DNA of 64,000 nt, from the NCBI GenBank assembly GCA_016721245.1, contig JADKIQ010000004.1:186001-250000 (forward strand). Reading direction: 5' to 3'. The notes under the pieces are model-generated. The model was given only the letters and a program-made list of their open reading frames with translations. It was not told the DNA's origin and ran no database searches. Position numbers and translations under genes: made by a program. The DNA comes from Sphingobacteriales bacterium (lineage in GTDB: Bacteria > Bacteroidota > Bacteroidia > Chitinophagales > JADIYW01). The stretch's first letter is position 1. Every line of letters begins with the position of its first letter. This document shows positions 53,816 to 63,077 of the stretch, piece after piece.

Positions 53816-53842
53816 AGTAATTGCTATTATTAATATTGCACA

Positions 53843-55921
53843 ATGAAGAAAAACCAATATGTTTCCTTACTGATTTTGATGTTTTGTACATCAACGCTAT
53901 TTGCCAATATCTTGTATATAGATAAGTCTTCATTTACTAATTCCAAACTTCTTAACTATACTATTGCGGATGCTTCAGATTTATTAAAGCAAAGCAAAGT
54001 ATCTGTTGCAGATAAAGAGACCAGCGTGAACTGGAAAATAGTGCTGGTGTTAGAACAAAATAAAATGGCCTATAAAACGCTGTACGATGCCAATACTAAA
54101 GCTACACAACAGTTTTCCATTCAATCATCAAAAGAAAATAATGTTAGTACTATAGTTGTCACTTCGCAATCAGAAAAAGGGTTGTCAAATGGTATTTATT
54201 ATTTTCTGCAAAATAAATTAGGTTTTCAGTTTTATCATCCGAAAGAAACCAGCATCCCTGATTTATCGAATTATGTATTGGATACGTTTACGGAAACCAT
54301 TACACCACGCTTTGATAAAATTGGATTTCACATACACGCCATGCATCCGCTGGAAATTACGGAAGCATTGTTGAATGAGAATACACCAAACGGTGCGGAA
54401 GAAATAAAAGCGTATATCGACTGGCTAAGTCGTAACGGACAAAATTATTTCGAGTTTAATTTACTACGCAGCATTAAACTTAAAACATGGATTCCGTACA
54501 TAAAGCCTATTGTGGATTATGCGCATGAACGCGGAATTATCTGCGGGGCAGATATGTCGTTTCATATGATACAGCAGCGTGCGTTTCAGTTGTACAAAAA
54601 ATTTCCGGCTTCTTTCCGCAAAAAGGATAAACAGATTTTGGACAATATCACGCAACTGATGCAGGTAAACTGGGATGTGTGGAATGTGGAATTTGCCACC
54701 ACGGAATTCACGCATAAAAATCAGGATAAATTGCATGAACAACAGAAATTTCTATTTGATAATCTGTCAAAGTATAAGGTCAAACTGACGAGTAGAAAGC
54801 ATGTGGTGAAAGACGAGAATTTGATTTCTAATGCAAAGTCTGTAAAAACGAAACGCACCGATATGGACAGCGCTTATGCTTTGTTTGTACATACGGTAAT
54901 GTTTTATGGTTTGCAGGATTCCAGTACGCCGGTTTACCGCAATAAAGATTTTTCGCACCTCAGAAATTTACTGATTGAAAGCAAGGAATACAGAGATACC
55001 TGGTATTTTCCGGAATCTGCCTATTGGATTACTTTTGACAATTCAGTGCCGATGTTTTTAACGCCTTATCTGGATGCACGGATGAAGGATATTTTATATT
55101 GCGATTCTCTGGGAATTGACGGACACCTGACATTTTCATCCGGCTGGGAATGGAATTACTGGCTGATAGACTGGAGCATTGCGCGCTGGTGCTGGAATGA
55201 TACTAAAAAAGCGGAGCCTTTACAGTTTTTAAAAGAGGTTGTAAAAGATACTTCGTTTATAGATTTTGTAACAAAAGCAAATGATTTACAAACAGATTTT
55301 ATCAAAGATAAACAACTGATAAAAGTATTAACAGCGCAAACCATTACGGATGAGATTGGCGGTAAATTAAATCTGGAATTTCATCCGCGACCTGAGTATT
55401 CGTATAAGTATATCATGAATAAAGCTACAAAAGAAGAGCTGGATTTTATTCAGAAAAAATATGTAGACATGTTGGATGCTTATGTTAAGGTATATAATTA
55501 TCTTAAATCAACATCCAATATTTTACCTAAGAATAAAATAGAGAAAGAGATTTTGCTAAGTTTAGATATCACGGCATTGCGTGCCGAACACCGTAAAAAT
55601 ACCTTGTCGTATTTAATTGCTTACCGTTTAAGTAAATTGAATAAAACGAAAAACCCGGTTCAGCAATATTTGGATGCCGCTAAATCTGTCAGAGAGAATG
55701 CATTGGTAATGGTAAAACAACAGGAACAAAATTATCGTTATCCTGTTGCTTCTTTAGCAGCAGAAAAGAAAAGTAAAACCGTTTATAATTTCGGGTATTT
55801 ATATCCTGTTTCCAATTTACATTTCTGGGAACGGGAAGAGTTGCAGGCTAAAAACAATAAATGGAAATTTTACTACCAGAATATCTGGGATGTACTGAAG
55901 ATAATTGGGGTGAAGAAATAA
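53843..55921 (+). CDS. Exported protein with a possible glycoside-hydrolase-like fold, unknown function
   Basis: 692 residues with a signal peptide (about 1-22, ending LFAN). The N-terminal ~130 residues recall the small alpha/beta domain before GH20/GH67-type TIM barrels (IVVTSQSEKGLSNGIYYFLQNKLGFQFYHP). The region ~150-450 has a barrel-like pattern (FDKIGFHIHAMHP, GRNGQNYFEFNLL, IIDYAHERGIICGADMS-like, WNVEFATTEFTH, FPESAYWITFDNSVP). No catalytic residues can be named with confidence and no family is recalled. It starts 28 bases after the PKD gene and is likely co-expressed with it. The strong terminator at 55938 ends the unit. Confidence 0.55.
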   Translation: MKKNQYVSLLILMFCTSTLFANILYIDKSSFTNSKLLNYTIADASDLLKQSKVSVADKETSVNWKIVLVLEQNKMAYKTLYDANTKATQQFSIQSSKENNVSTIVVTSQSEKGLSNGIYYFLQNKLGFQFYHPKETSIPDLSNYVLDTFTETITPRFDKIGFHIHAMHPLEITEALLNENTPNGAEEIKAYIDWLSRNGQNYFEFNLLRSIKLKTWIPYIKPIVDYAHERGIICGADMSFHMIQQRAFQLYKKFPASFRKKDKQILDNITQLMQVNWDVWNVEFATTEFTHKNQDKLHEQQKFLFDNLSKYKVKLTSRKHVVKDENLISNAKSVKTKRTDMDSAYALFVHTVMFYGLQDSSTPVYRNKDFSHLRNLLIESKEYRDTWYFPESAYWITFDNSVPMFLTPYLDARMKDILYCDSLGIDGHLTFSSGWEWNYWLIDWSIARWCWNDTKKAEPLQFLKEVVKDTSFIDFVTKANDLQTDFIKDKQLIKVLTAQTITDEIGGKLNLEFHPRPEYSYKYIMNKATKEELDFIQKKYVDMLDAYVKVYNYLKSTSNILPKNKIEKEILLSLDITALRAEHRKNTLSYLIAYRLSKLNKTKNPVQQYLDAAKSVRENALVMVKQQEQNYRYPVASLAAEKKSKTVYNFGYLYPVSNLHFWEREELQAKNNKWKFYYQNIWDVLKIIGVKK

Positions 55922-55937
55922 TTCGTCCATGATATCA

Positions 55938-55977
55938 AATAAAGAAAGGCATCGCTCACGCGATGCCTTTCTTTATT
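55938..55977. terminator. Strong bidirectional terminator, 17-bp stem
   Basis: 55938-55954 pairs perfectly with 55961-55977 around a 6-base loop (CTCACG); A and T runs on the two sides serve the convergent genes 53843 (plus) and 55989 (minus). Confidence 0.92.
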
Positions 55978-55988
55978 AAATCAATAGA

Positions 55989-56678
55989 TTATTTTTTGTC
56001 TTTCTTTTCTTTCTTTTCCTTTACCGGCTCATTTCTTAGAGCTACTTCAATCTGTGCCACGTGATGTTTGCCATGCCACGCATAAACGGCTAATGCATCT
56101 TGTAAGGTTGAAGTTGTTTTATATTCAGGATGGTAATAAGAGCGTTTAAAGTCGTTTTTATCCATATTTTCCAATAAGGCAACCCATTTGGCGTGCAGTG
56201 CTTTTAATAATCGTACTGCGGTTTTAACAGGTAATTGAACATCCGCTGTTTCTACCCATAAATCCTGATCGTATGCTTTTATCGTCGGATTGTTTTCCGT
56301 TAAAGCCAGTTTAAAACGAATGAATGCATTCATGTGGCTGTCTGCCGTGTGATGAATAATTTGTTCAATAGACCATCCGCCGTCTCTGTAAGAATATTGA
56401 AGTTGTTTTTTGTGTTTAATTTTTTTACTTACTTTTTTCAGGTGTTCCGGCAATATGCGGATATCCTGTATCAGTTTATTGATAACAGTTTCCGTAAACT
56501 CCTCCGGTCTTTTCAGTTTTCCAATCGGAAAAATATTCGGATCAATTACTTCCGGTTTCGGCACAGTTACAATTTTTGGCGTCGGAGTTGCTTTCACCGC
56601 AGTTACTTTTGTTGCCGGTTTTTTAACGGCTGCTGCTTTTTTTGCTGCCGGTTTTTTAATTACTTTCTTTGTTGCCAT
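55989..56678 (-). CDS. YfiT/DinB-type protein with an H1-like basic N-terminal tail
   Basis: 229 residues. Residues 1-40 are a Lys/Ala/Pro-rich tail (KKPAAKKAAAVKKPATK) like the C-terminus of histone H1 or bacterial H1-like proteins. The rest (about 48-220) is a YfiT-type DinB domain: IFPIGKLKRPEEF, YRDGGWSIEQIIHHTADSHM (metal His), LTENNPTIKAYDQDLW, AWHGKHHVAQIEVALRN. YfiT relatives are nickel/zinc-binding hydrolase-like or bacillithiol transferase-like. A basic extra tail (EKKEKKDKK) closes the protein. The gene follows the PhoD gene by 3 bases on the minus strand. Confidence 0.85.
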   Translation of the reverse strand: MATKKVIKKPAAKKAAAVKKPATKVTAVKATPTPKIVTVPKPEVIDPNIFPIGKLKRPEEFTETVINKLIQDIRILPEHLKKVSKKIKHKKQLQYSYRDGGWSIEQIIHHTADSHMNAFIRFKLALTENNPTIKAYDQDLWVETADVQLPVKTAVRLLKALHAKWVALLENMDKNDFKRSYYHPEYKTTSTLQDALAVYAWHGKHHVAQIEVALRNEPVKEKKEKKDKK

Positions 56679-56681
56679 GCA

Positions 56682-58532
56682 TTAAAATTTTTCAATTGTT
56701 CGTTCTATTATTTCATTGTTATTACTTAATACGATTTTGTAAGCACCACTTGCCAGATCATCGAGCATAATAGTTTTATTGTACAAACCTTTTGTAAGAT
56801 AACCTAAATCCATTTGTTTTACTAATTTTCCTGAAATATCGTAAAGTTTCAAATCAAGATTAGCATTGGAAGCCGTATTAAACTGAATACTGATTCTGTC
56901 GATAAACGGATTTGGATAAGCACTTAAAACAATTAAATCATTTGATTTGTTTTTGATGCCCGTAACAATCGTTTGTCTTGGATTTTCCGGTGCCTGATAA
57001 AACGACGGGTCAATTTTTACAGATGCGGCACTTGCTTTCTTTAACCATCTTGTATTGGCCAGTGTGTAATAACCGGTTTCATATGCCTGTCCCGGATTTA
57101 ATGCCGCAACGGTAGGTACTGAATAAAAATTACCTTGTGCAACAGTGTCTTTTAAATCAAGCACACCGTATCCTTTTTTAAATAAATCCACATATTTAAT
57201 GTGCGGCAATAATGCAGATACCAAAGGGTATAATGGGTCAAGTGCAACCGGAGATGAACTAGACGTAACGCTAGTACAGACAAATTCCACCCCCACGGAA
57301 CCTGCGCCCGTATTGGCATTATAAGTGGCCGTATTATAGGGTAAATCCATTGCCCACGCTGTATGGATATCACCTGTTAAGACAATTACATTTTTAATGT
57401 TATTGTTTAAAATAATATCATATAGTTTTTTGCGTTCAGCATTATAGCCGTCCCATTGGTCGTTATTTACAGTTATGCCGAAAGGAGTCAGGTTGCCCAT
57501 CATTACCTGCTGACCGAGAATTTTCCATTTAGCAGTTGAGTTAATCAATTCTGTCTTTAGCCATTGCATCTGCTCATTTCCGATAATATGTCTGTTAGTA
57601 TCATTAGCATTGCCACCTTGTAAGCTGCGATCATACAATCTTGTATCCAGCATGAAGATATCAGCTAAATTTCCATAACTGATTTTACGCCATATTTTAT
57701 TGGTATTTCCTGTTTCCTGTAATCTTTTAGGCAACCATTCATCATTGGCTTCTTGTCCTGCCGATTTTCTGAGATTCCAAGGACCTTCCGTACCGGGCGT
57801 GTGGTTGTCAGAACCGTTTGTATATGAATTATTAGCTGTTTCATGGTCGTCCCAGACCGTTATAAACGGATATTGCTGATGTGCTTTTCTTAACGAAGGA
57901 TCTAATCGGTACGTTGAATAACGTTGTCTGTAATCAGCAAGTTTCAGTATTTCATAATTAGGTAACTGGTCTGTTCTTGGTGAACCTACCCCGGTCCCGT
58001 ATTCATAAATGTAGTCACCTAAATGCAATACAGCATCAATATCGTTTCGTTCTTTAATTCTGTCATATGAATTGAAATATCCATTCGGATAATTAGAACA
58101 GGAAACAAACGCAAAGCGCAACTGATTAATGCCGCCGACAGGAGCGGTCTTTGTTCTGCCGGTTAATGAATTTCTGCCTAGTGCTGTAAATTCATAGAAA
58201 TACCAGGTGTTTGGTTGTAATCCGCTTACATCAATTTTAACACAATAATCTTGTGTACTATCGGCAGAAAAGGTGCCGGATTGCACAACAGATGTGAAAT
58301 TGGTATCTAAAGCAACCCGCCAGGTACCGTTTACAATACCCGGTGTTTCCGGGGTCACACGTGTCCAGATAATAACCGCATTGGGTGTCGGATCTCCGGA
58401 TGCGACACCATGATAAAAGGGCACCAGTGAGGTATCCACTGTAGATCTTTGTGTAATATCTATCGGATCTATAGCATAGAGTGAAGAGCCGAAAAACAAC
58501 AGAAACAATAAGAATAGTAGATGTTTTTGCAT
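56682..58532 (-). CDS. PhoD-type alkaline phosphatase, T9SS cargo
   Basis: 616 residues. A signal peptide (about 1-20) is followed by the PhoD N-terminal domain (PFYHGVASGDPTPNAVIIWT) and metallophosphatase domain: FVSCSNYPNGYFNSYDRI, VLHLGDYIYEYG, VWDDHETANNSY and VLTGDIHTAWA, which give the metal ligands. The C-terminal ~75 residues (LSAYPNPFIDRISIQ, LYDISGKLVKQ, LASGAYKIVLS) form a T9SS type A sorting domain. It should release phosphate outside the cell. Tandem paralogue at 58608; the downstream yfiT gene is only 3 bases away. Confidence 0.92.
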   Translation of the reverse strand: MQKHLLFLLFLLFFGSSLYAIDPIDITQRSTVDTSLVPFYHGVASGDPTPNAVIIWTRVTPETPGIVNGTWRVALDTNFTSVVQSGTFSADSTQDYCVKIDVSGLQPNTWYFYEFTALGRNSLTGRTKTAPVGGINQLRFAFVSCSNYPNGYFNSYDRIKERNDIDAVLHLGDYIYEYGTGVGSPRTDQLPNYEILKLADYRQRYSTYRLDPSLRKAHQQYPFITVWDDHETANNSYTNGSDNHTPGTEGPWNLRKSAGQEANDEWLPKRLQETGNTNKIWRKISYGNLADIFMLDTRLYDRSLQGGNANDTNRHIIGNEQMQWLKTELINSTAKWKILGQQVMMGNLTPFGITVNNDQWDGYNAERKKLYDIILNNNIKNVIVLTGDIHTAWAMDLPYNTATYNANTGAGSVGVEFVCTSVTSSSSPVALDPLYPLVSALLPHIKYVDLFKKGYGVLDLKDTVAQGNFYSVPTVAALNPGQAYETGYYTLANTRWLKKASAASVKIDPSFYQAPENPRQTIVTGIKNKSNDLIVLSAYPNPFIDRISIQFNTASNANLDLKLYDISGKLVKQMDLGYLTKGLYNKTIMLDDLASGAYKIVLSNNNEIIERTIEKF

Positions 58533-58607
58533 AATGAATGGTATTTGTATCTAAAATTACATTAATTTTTTTATGAATACCAAACAGAAGATATTTTTTT
58601 GAAAAAT

Positions 58608-60503
58608 CTATTCTGTTTTTATTAATTTCCTGGAAATGCTCTCATCAGACGTATTAATACTCAGAATATATTCACCAGTTGAAAGATTACTCAAATCAAA
58701 TTTTTCAAAATAAAAGCCACGTGATTTGTTGCCTAGTTCTTTCTGAAAAACTAATAGTCCATTGGTATTGTATATGTTTACAGAAATAGTAGCATTTTCA
58801 TAGAGATAGTACTGGATGCCGGTGTAGTTTACAAATGGATTAGGATAAAGCCCTGTGATTTCGAAATTGCTGATTTTATTTTTGATACCTGTGGTAATAC
58901 TTTGTCTAGGGCTCAATGGTGCTTTAATTGGCAATAAACCATTGAACTGAGTTGGCAGAATTGATTTTTTCAGGTGATTGGAATCTTTTTCCGTATAGTA
59001 ACTTACCTGATAGGAATAGGCATTATTCGGACGGTCAATCGTTTCAATATTATAAAAATCAGTCTGTGCTTTTTGTTGAGTAAAATCGATGATGTAAAAA
59101 CCTCTGTTCACAAAATTATTGTGTTTGACATGCAGGTTATTGTCGGTTACTAATTGACCAAACGCATCTCTGGTAATGTTGCCCAGAATTCCTGTCAGCG
59201 GAATACCCGGAGAGGTGACGGCTGTTGTAACAAACTCCACACCGGCAGAACCTTCACCAGTTCGTGGAATATAAGGTGTATTTCCAAAAGGTAAATCAGA
59301 TGCCCAGGCTGAATGAATATCGCCGGTCAGCACTACGAGGTTATTAATATTATTATCATTAATCATGTTGAAAAACTTTTTACGCTCCGACGGATAACCA
59401 TCCCACTGGTCATCGTTGAAGGCGATATTAAATACCTTGAAGGGCGCCATCATTACCTGCTGGCCAATTACTTTCCAGGTGGCAGTTGATTGTTGAAGTC
59501 CTGTTTTGAGCCAGTCGAACTGTTCCGGTCCTAACAGATAATGTGTAGAATCATCTGTTCCTGTCAGTGACGCTAAAACAGTTTGTTCTTTTCTTGCAGT
59601 GATACGTGTATCTAAAAAGAATAAATCTACCAGATTTCCGATGTTGTATTTCCGGTAGATTTTCACCTGATTATTCGTTGTATCCACACTTCTGATTGGC
59701 ATCCATTCTGCATAGGCTTCCAGTGCGGCACTTTTTCTTGTTTTCCATAACCCTTCGCTTGCAGGTGTATGATTTTCTGCACCATCCGTATAAGAGTTAT
59801 CTGCAAATTCATGGTCATCCCAGATAGTAAAAAACGGAAACTGCTGGTGCAATCTCATCAGCATGGAATCAAGTTTATACATGCTGTGGCGCAGCCGGTA
59901 ATCTGCCAGATTGAGAATCTCGTTGGTCGGTTCCGGTACCCGCACACTGCCATATTCATTTTTACCGTATTCATAAATATAATCGCCAAGATGTATGATG
60001 GCATCCACATCATTACGCTGGTTGATGGCCTGATACACATTGAAATAGCCATGCGGAAAACTGGAACAGGAAACCACTGCAAATCTCAGTTTATCGATAT
60101 TGCCGGTGGGCAATGTTTTCGTTCTTCCACGCAAGGAATATTTTTGGTTGTAGCTGAATTCATAGAAATAAAAAGTATTGGGCTGCAAACCCGTTACATC
60201 TACTTTTACAGTATAATCTTTATCGATGGAAGTTGTTGTCGTTCCTGATTTTACCACGTTTTGCATTAGTGTGTCTGTTGCTACTTTCCATTCTATTTGC
60301 GGCGATATCTGGTCGGTCGTTAAACGGGTCCAGATGATAACGGAGTTTTGTGTTGGGTCACCGCTGGCCACCCCGTGATAAAAGGGCGCTAAGGCATCAT
60401 CAAGCGCTATACGCTGGCTGATGTTCGAAGGTAAAGGAGCCTGAGCAAATAAGGTAAGATTTAAAAGAACAAGAATAAAAAAAGTGTAAAATCGTGAGTA
60501 CAT
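58608..60503 (-). CDS. PhoD-type alkaline phosphatase, T9SS cargo (tandem paralogue)
   Basis: 631 residues, same architecture as the gene at 56682: signal peptide (about 1-20), PFYHGVASGDPTQNSVIIWT, VVSCSSFPHGYFNVYQAI, IIHLGDYIYEYG, IWDDHEFADNSY, VLTGDIHSAWA, and a type A sorting tail (LYPNPFVNYTGIQYY, GEYILSINTSDESISRKLIKTE). It is the upstream member of the pair. All metal-site segments are kept in both copies. The gap between them (75 bases) has no clear promoter, so they may form one transcript together with yfiT. Confidence 0.92.
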   Translation of the reverse strand: MYSRFYTFFILVLLNLTLFAQAPLPSNISQRIALDDALAPFYHGVASGDPTQNSVIIWTRLTTDQISPQIEWKVATDTLMQNVVKSGTTTTSIDKDYTVKVDVTGLQPNTFYFYEFSYNQKYSLRGRTKTLPTGNIDKLRFAVVSCSSFPHGYFNVYQAINQRNDVDAIIHLGDYIYEYGKNEYGSVRVPEPTNEILNLADYRLRHSMYKLDSMLMRLHQQFPFFTIWDDHEFADNSYTDGAENHTPASEGLWKTRKSAALEAYAEWMPIRSVDTTNNQVKIYRKYNIGNLVDLFFLDTRITARKEQTVLASLTGTDDSTHYLLGPEQFDWLKTGLQQSTATWKVIGQQVMMAPFKVFNIAFNDDQWDGYPSERKKFFNMINDNNINNLVVLTGDIHSAWASDLPFGNTPYIPRTGEGSAGVEFVTTAVTSPGIPLTGILGNITRDAFGQLVTDNNLHVKHNNFVNRGFYIIDFTQQKAQTDFYNIETIDRPNNAYSYQVSYYTEKDSNHLKKSILPTQFNGLLPIKAPLSPRQSITTGIKNKISNFEITGLYPNPFVNYTGIQYYLYENATISVNIYNTNGLLVFQKELGNKSRGFYFEKFDLSNLSTGEYILSINTSDESISRKLIKTE

Positions 60504-60638
60504 AAATTGGTTTTTCCAAAAGTATGTACTTTAACAAAGTGCGGGTAAACGTTCACAAGAATTACATTTTAAAAGCATCTTTTATTCTCTCTTGCTTCAT
60601 GAAATCAATCACTTTGGTAACTATAAAAATATATAGGG

Positions 60639-61349
60639 CTACAAATACAGATAATAAGGTTTCAGTAAAGCAATGGCTTCCTCGGAATAAACATTGCCCT
60701 TAGCTTTTATAGAAATTTCCTTGTGTTGCTTTTTTGCAGCCTTCTCTTTTATAAATATTGCAGCATAGCGAAAAAAATCGTGTGCAGGTGTTTGTTTAAT
60801 GTAAATGGTTTTCTCCGGATAGAAGGCATGTTGTTCCGCCAGTTTTTCAAATTCGTCTTTACGGTAGAAGGGTAGCAGGATGGCAAACTTCCCGTCTGCC
60901 TTTAATAGATTTTCTATAGCAGACATTAAATAAGACAAAGTTAAATGCAGCGAATGTTTAGCGATTTTCTCTTCGTGCATTTTTGAGTCCACTTCATTTT
61001 CATAGAAAGGCGGATTACAAACAATAAAATCAAATGTTTGTGAAAAGTTGAATGTTTTCACATCGCCGTGGTAGGCGTTCAATCTGTTTTTCCATATAGA
61101 GTTTTGAAAGTTTTCGATTGTTTGCAAAAATGCATTTTCATCAATCTCAATCCCGTGAACGTGTGCCGCAGATTTCTGTGCCAGCATTAAACTCAACAAA
61201 CCGGTGCCGGTGCCGATATCCAAAATGCTTTTTACACTTTCGTTCACTTTAATCCAGGCACCAAACAAACAGGAATCTGTGCAGACTTTCATTGCACATT
61301 TTTCCTGCTCTATTTTAAACTGCTTGAATTGGAAATAATGATTGGACAT
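60639..61349 (-). CDS. trmN6: tRNA1(Val) (adenine(37)-N6)-methyltransferase
   Basis: 236 residues. An SAM-dependent methyltransferase of the YfiC/TrmN6 family. N-terminal FQFKQFKIEQEKCAMKVCTDSCLFGAW, motif I ILDIGTGTGLLSLMLAQ, motif IV NPPFYENEV (N-P-P-F-Y, the N6-adenine signature) and the C-terminal LLPFYRKDEFEKLAE fit the family. It modifies A37 of tRNA1(Val). The start is almost on top of a -7 box (TAACTTTG at 61355-61362), suggesting a leaderless mRNA. Confidence 0.9.
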   Translation of the reverse strand: MSNHYFQFKQFKIEQEKCAMKVCTDSCLFGAWIKVNESVKSILDIGTGTGLLSLMLAQKSAAHVHGIEIDENAFLQTIENFQNSIWKNRLNAYHGDVKTFNFSQTFDFIVCNPPFYENEVDSKMHEEKIAKHSLHLTLSYLMSAIENLLKADGKFAILLPFYRKDEFEKLAEQHAFYPEKTIYIKQTPAHDFFRYAAIFIKEKAAKKQHKEISIKAKGNVYSEEAIALLKPYYLYL

Positions 61350-61367
61350 GACTGCAAAGTTAAACGT

Positions 61368-61405
61368 AAAAAAGAAAAAGCCACAAGAAATCTCTCATGG
61401 CTTTT
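61368..61405 (-). terminator. Terminator of the HtrA gene
   Basis: AAAAGCCA (61376-61383) pairs with TGGCTTTT (61398-61405), 14-base loop, followed on the minus strand by T-rich sequence (TTTTCTTTTTTT-like). It overlaps the -33 region of the trmN6 promoter. Confidence 0.7.
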
Positions 61406-61435
61406 CACTTGTTACTTATTCATTACTACTTACCA

Positions 61436-62935
61436 CTAATACCCAAACGCATAATATTTCAATCCGTTCTGGTCGGGATATTTTCCCTGAATTAAAATGC
61501 CGTTTCCTTTGCTGTCATTCACTAAATCTTCCAGATCTTCTTTCTTTGTCACGGCTCTGTTGTTGATACCTATAATTACAAAACCTTCCTGCATGTTGGT
61601 GTTTTGCTTGATGATGCCGTCTTTTATTTTAGTCACTTTCAATCCACCGCTGACGCCCAGCTTTTTAGCTTCCAGACTGCTCAATTCATCTACGCTGATA
61701 CCCAGATTATCCAGCACGTTTCCTGTTTTCGGGGCATCTTCTTTCGTCAGTAAAGCCGTTTTGTTGTCTTTGGATTTCAGCGTGACTTCTTTGGTAATGG
61801 TACTACCGTCTCTGTAAATTTCCAGTTTCACTTTGTCGCCGGGGCGGTAACGTGCCACATGTTCCTGCAAATCTGCAGAGTTTTTAATTTCCGAATCGCC
61901 TACCTTCATAATCACATCACCGCGTTTGATGCCACCTGCTTCTGCCGCACTTTCTTTATTTACTTCTGCAATATAGGCTCCCTGAATTTTATTCAATTTC
62001 AAATCTTTGGCCAGCTCATCGTCAATCTCGCGAATATTCACCCCGAGAAAACCTCTTTGCACCACACCGAAATCTATCATGTCTCTCACTACCTTATTCA
62101 CCAGATTGGACGGTATGGCAAATGAGTATCCTGCATAAGAACCGGTGGGTGTGGCAATAGCCGAATTGATACCAATTAAGTTACCGCCCAAATCTACTAA
62201 TGCACCGCCGCTGTTGCCGGGATTTACTGCAGCATCCGTTTGTATAAACGATTCTATAGCGAGGTTGCCGGCTTTCTCTCTTAAAATATTGATGTTGCGT
62301 GTTTTGGCAGAAACGATACCCGCTGTAACGGTAGATGCCAGGTTAAACGGATTGCCCACTGCCAGTACCCATTGTCCCACCTGCACGTTGTCTGAATTCG
62401 CAAAGGTCAGGAACTGCAAATCTTTGGCATCGATTTTCACTACCGCTAAATCCGTGCTCGGGTCGGTGCCGATTACTTTAGCTTTGAATTCGCGGTTGTC
62501 GTATAAGTTTACTTTTATCTCATCCGCACCTTCTACCACATGGTTGTTGGTTACTATATAGCCGTCGTTGCTGATAATAACACCGGAACCGGAAGCTTCC
62601 TGGTCTTGCTGCTGCGGCATTTCAAAAGGAGCACCACCATTGCCGAACGGATCGCCGAAGAACTGAAAAAACGGATTCATTTGTTGCAGCTGTCTTCTGT
62701 CTGCTTTCTTTGCCTTAATAACCGTATTGATATGTACAACAGCCGGTGTACTTACTTTTGCTGCTTCCACAAATGCATCGTTGGGCAAAGCACCTGTGTA
62801 ACTTGCCAGCCTGAAAGGAGAGCTGTTGCTTTCTCTGATAACCGTTGCCTGTTGTTTGTTAAAGTGATGAGTTACGGCTAATGCCGTCATTGCGCTGATC
62901 ATTCCGATAATAAAATAGCCTGTTAATTTTTTCAT
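61436..62935 (-). CDS. HtrA/Deg-type serine endoprotease
   Basis: 499 residues from the ATG at 62935; the ATG at 62968 adds 11 residues that are not signal-like. An N-terminal signal or anchor (MKKLTGYFIIGMISAMTALAV) leads to a trypsin-like domain with the His in NNHVVEGADE, the Asp in GTDPSTDLAVVKID and the Ser in AVNPGNSGGALVD. Two PDZ domains follow (about 290-380: GFLGVNIREIDDELAKDLKL; about 400-490: GISVDELSSLEAKKLGVSGG). It degrades or refolds misfolded envelope proteins. It is divergent from dapF. Confidence 0.92.
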   Translation of the reverse strand: MKKLTGYFIIGMISAMTALAVTHHFNKQQATVIRESNSSPFRLASYTGALPNDAFVEAAKVSTPAVVHINTVIKAKKADRRQLQQMNPFFQFFGDPFGNGGAPFEMPQQQDQEASGSGVIISNDGYIVTNNHVVEGADEIKVNLYDNREFKAKVIGTDPSTDLAVVKIDAKDLQFLTFANSDNVQVGQWVLAVGNPFNLASTVTAGIVSAKTRNINILREKAGNLAIESFIQTDAAVNPGNSGGALVDLGGNLIGINSAIATPTGSYAGYSFAIPSNLVNKVVRDMIDFGVVQRGFLGVNIREIDDELAKDLKLNKIQGAYIAEVNKESAAEAGGIKRGDVIMKVGDSEIKNSADLQEHVARYRPGDKVKLEIYRDGSTITKEVTLKSKDNKTALLTKEDAPKTGNVLDNLGISVDELSSLEAKKLGVSGGLKVTKIKDGIIKQNTNMQEGFVIIGINNRAVTKKEDLEDLVNDSKGNGILIQGKYPDQNGLKYYAFGY

Positions 62936-63065
62936 GCGATTCTTTTTTGAGTGATGTACAAATTTCACATCTTACAACAAAAGTATTTATCAAAATTTCT
63001 TAAAAGCCCGTTAAAAAAAGTTAACTATATATTCGCTTGTCGCTTATAATGTTGAATGAATACGT

Positions 63066-63073
63066 TAATTTTG
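63066..63073 (+). promoter_or_regulatory. -7 box of the dapF promoter
   Basis: TAATTTTG, a full TAnnTTTG match, ends 4 bases before the dapF ATG (63078). No -33 box at the normal distance was seen. Confidence 0.35.
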
Positions 63074-63077
63074 AAAC

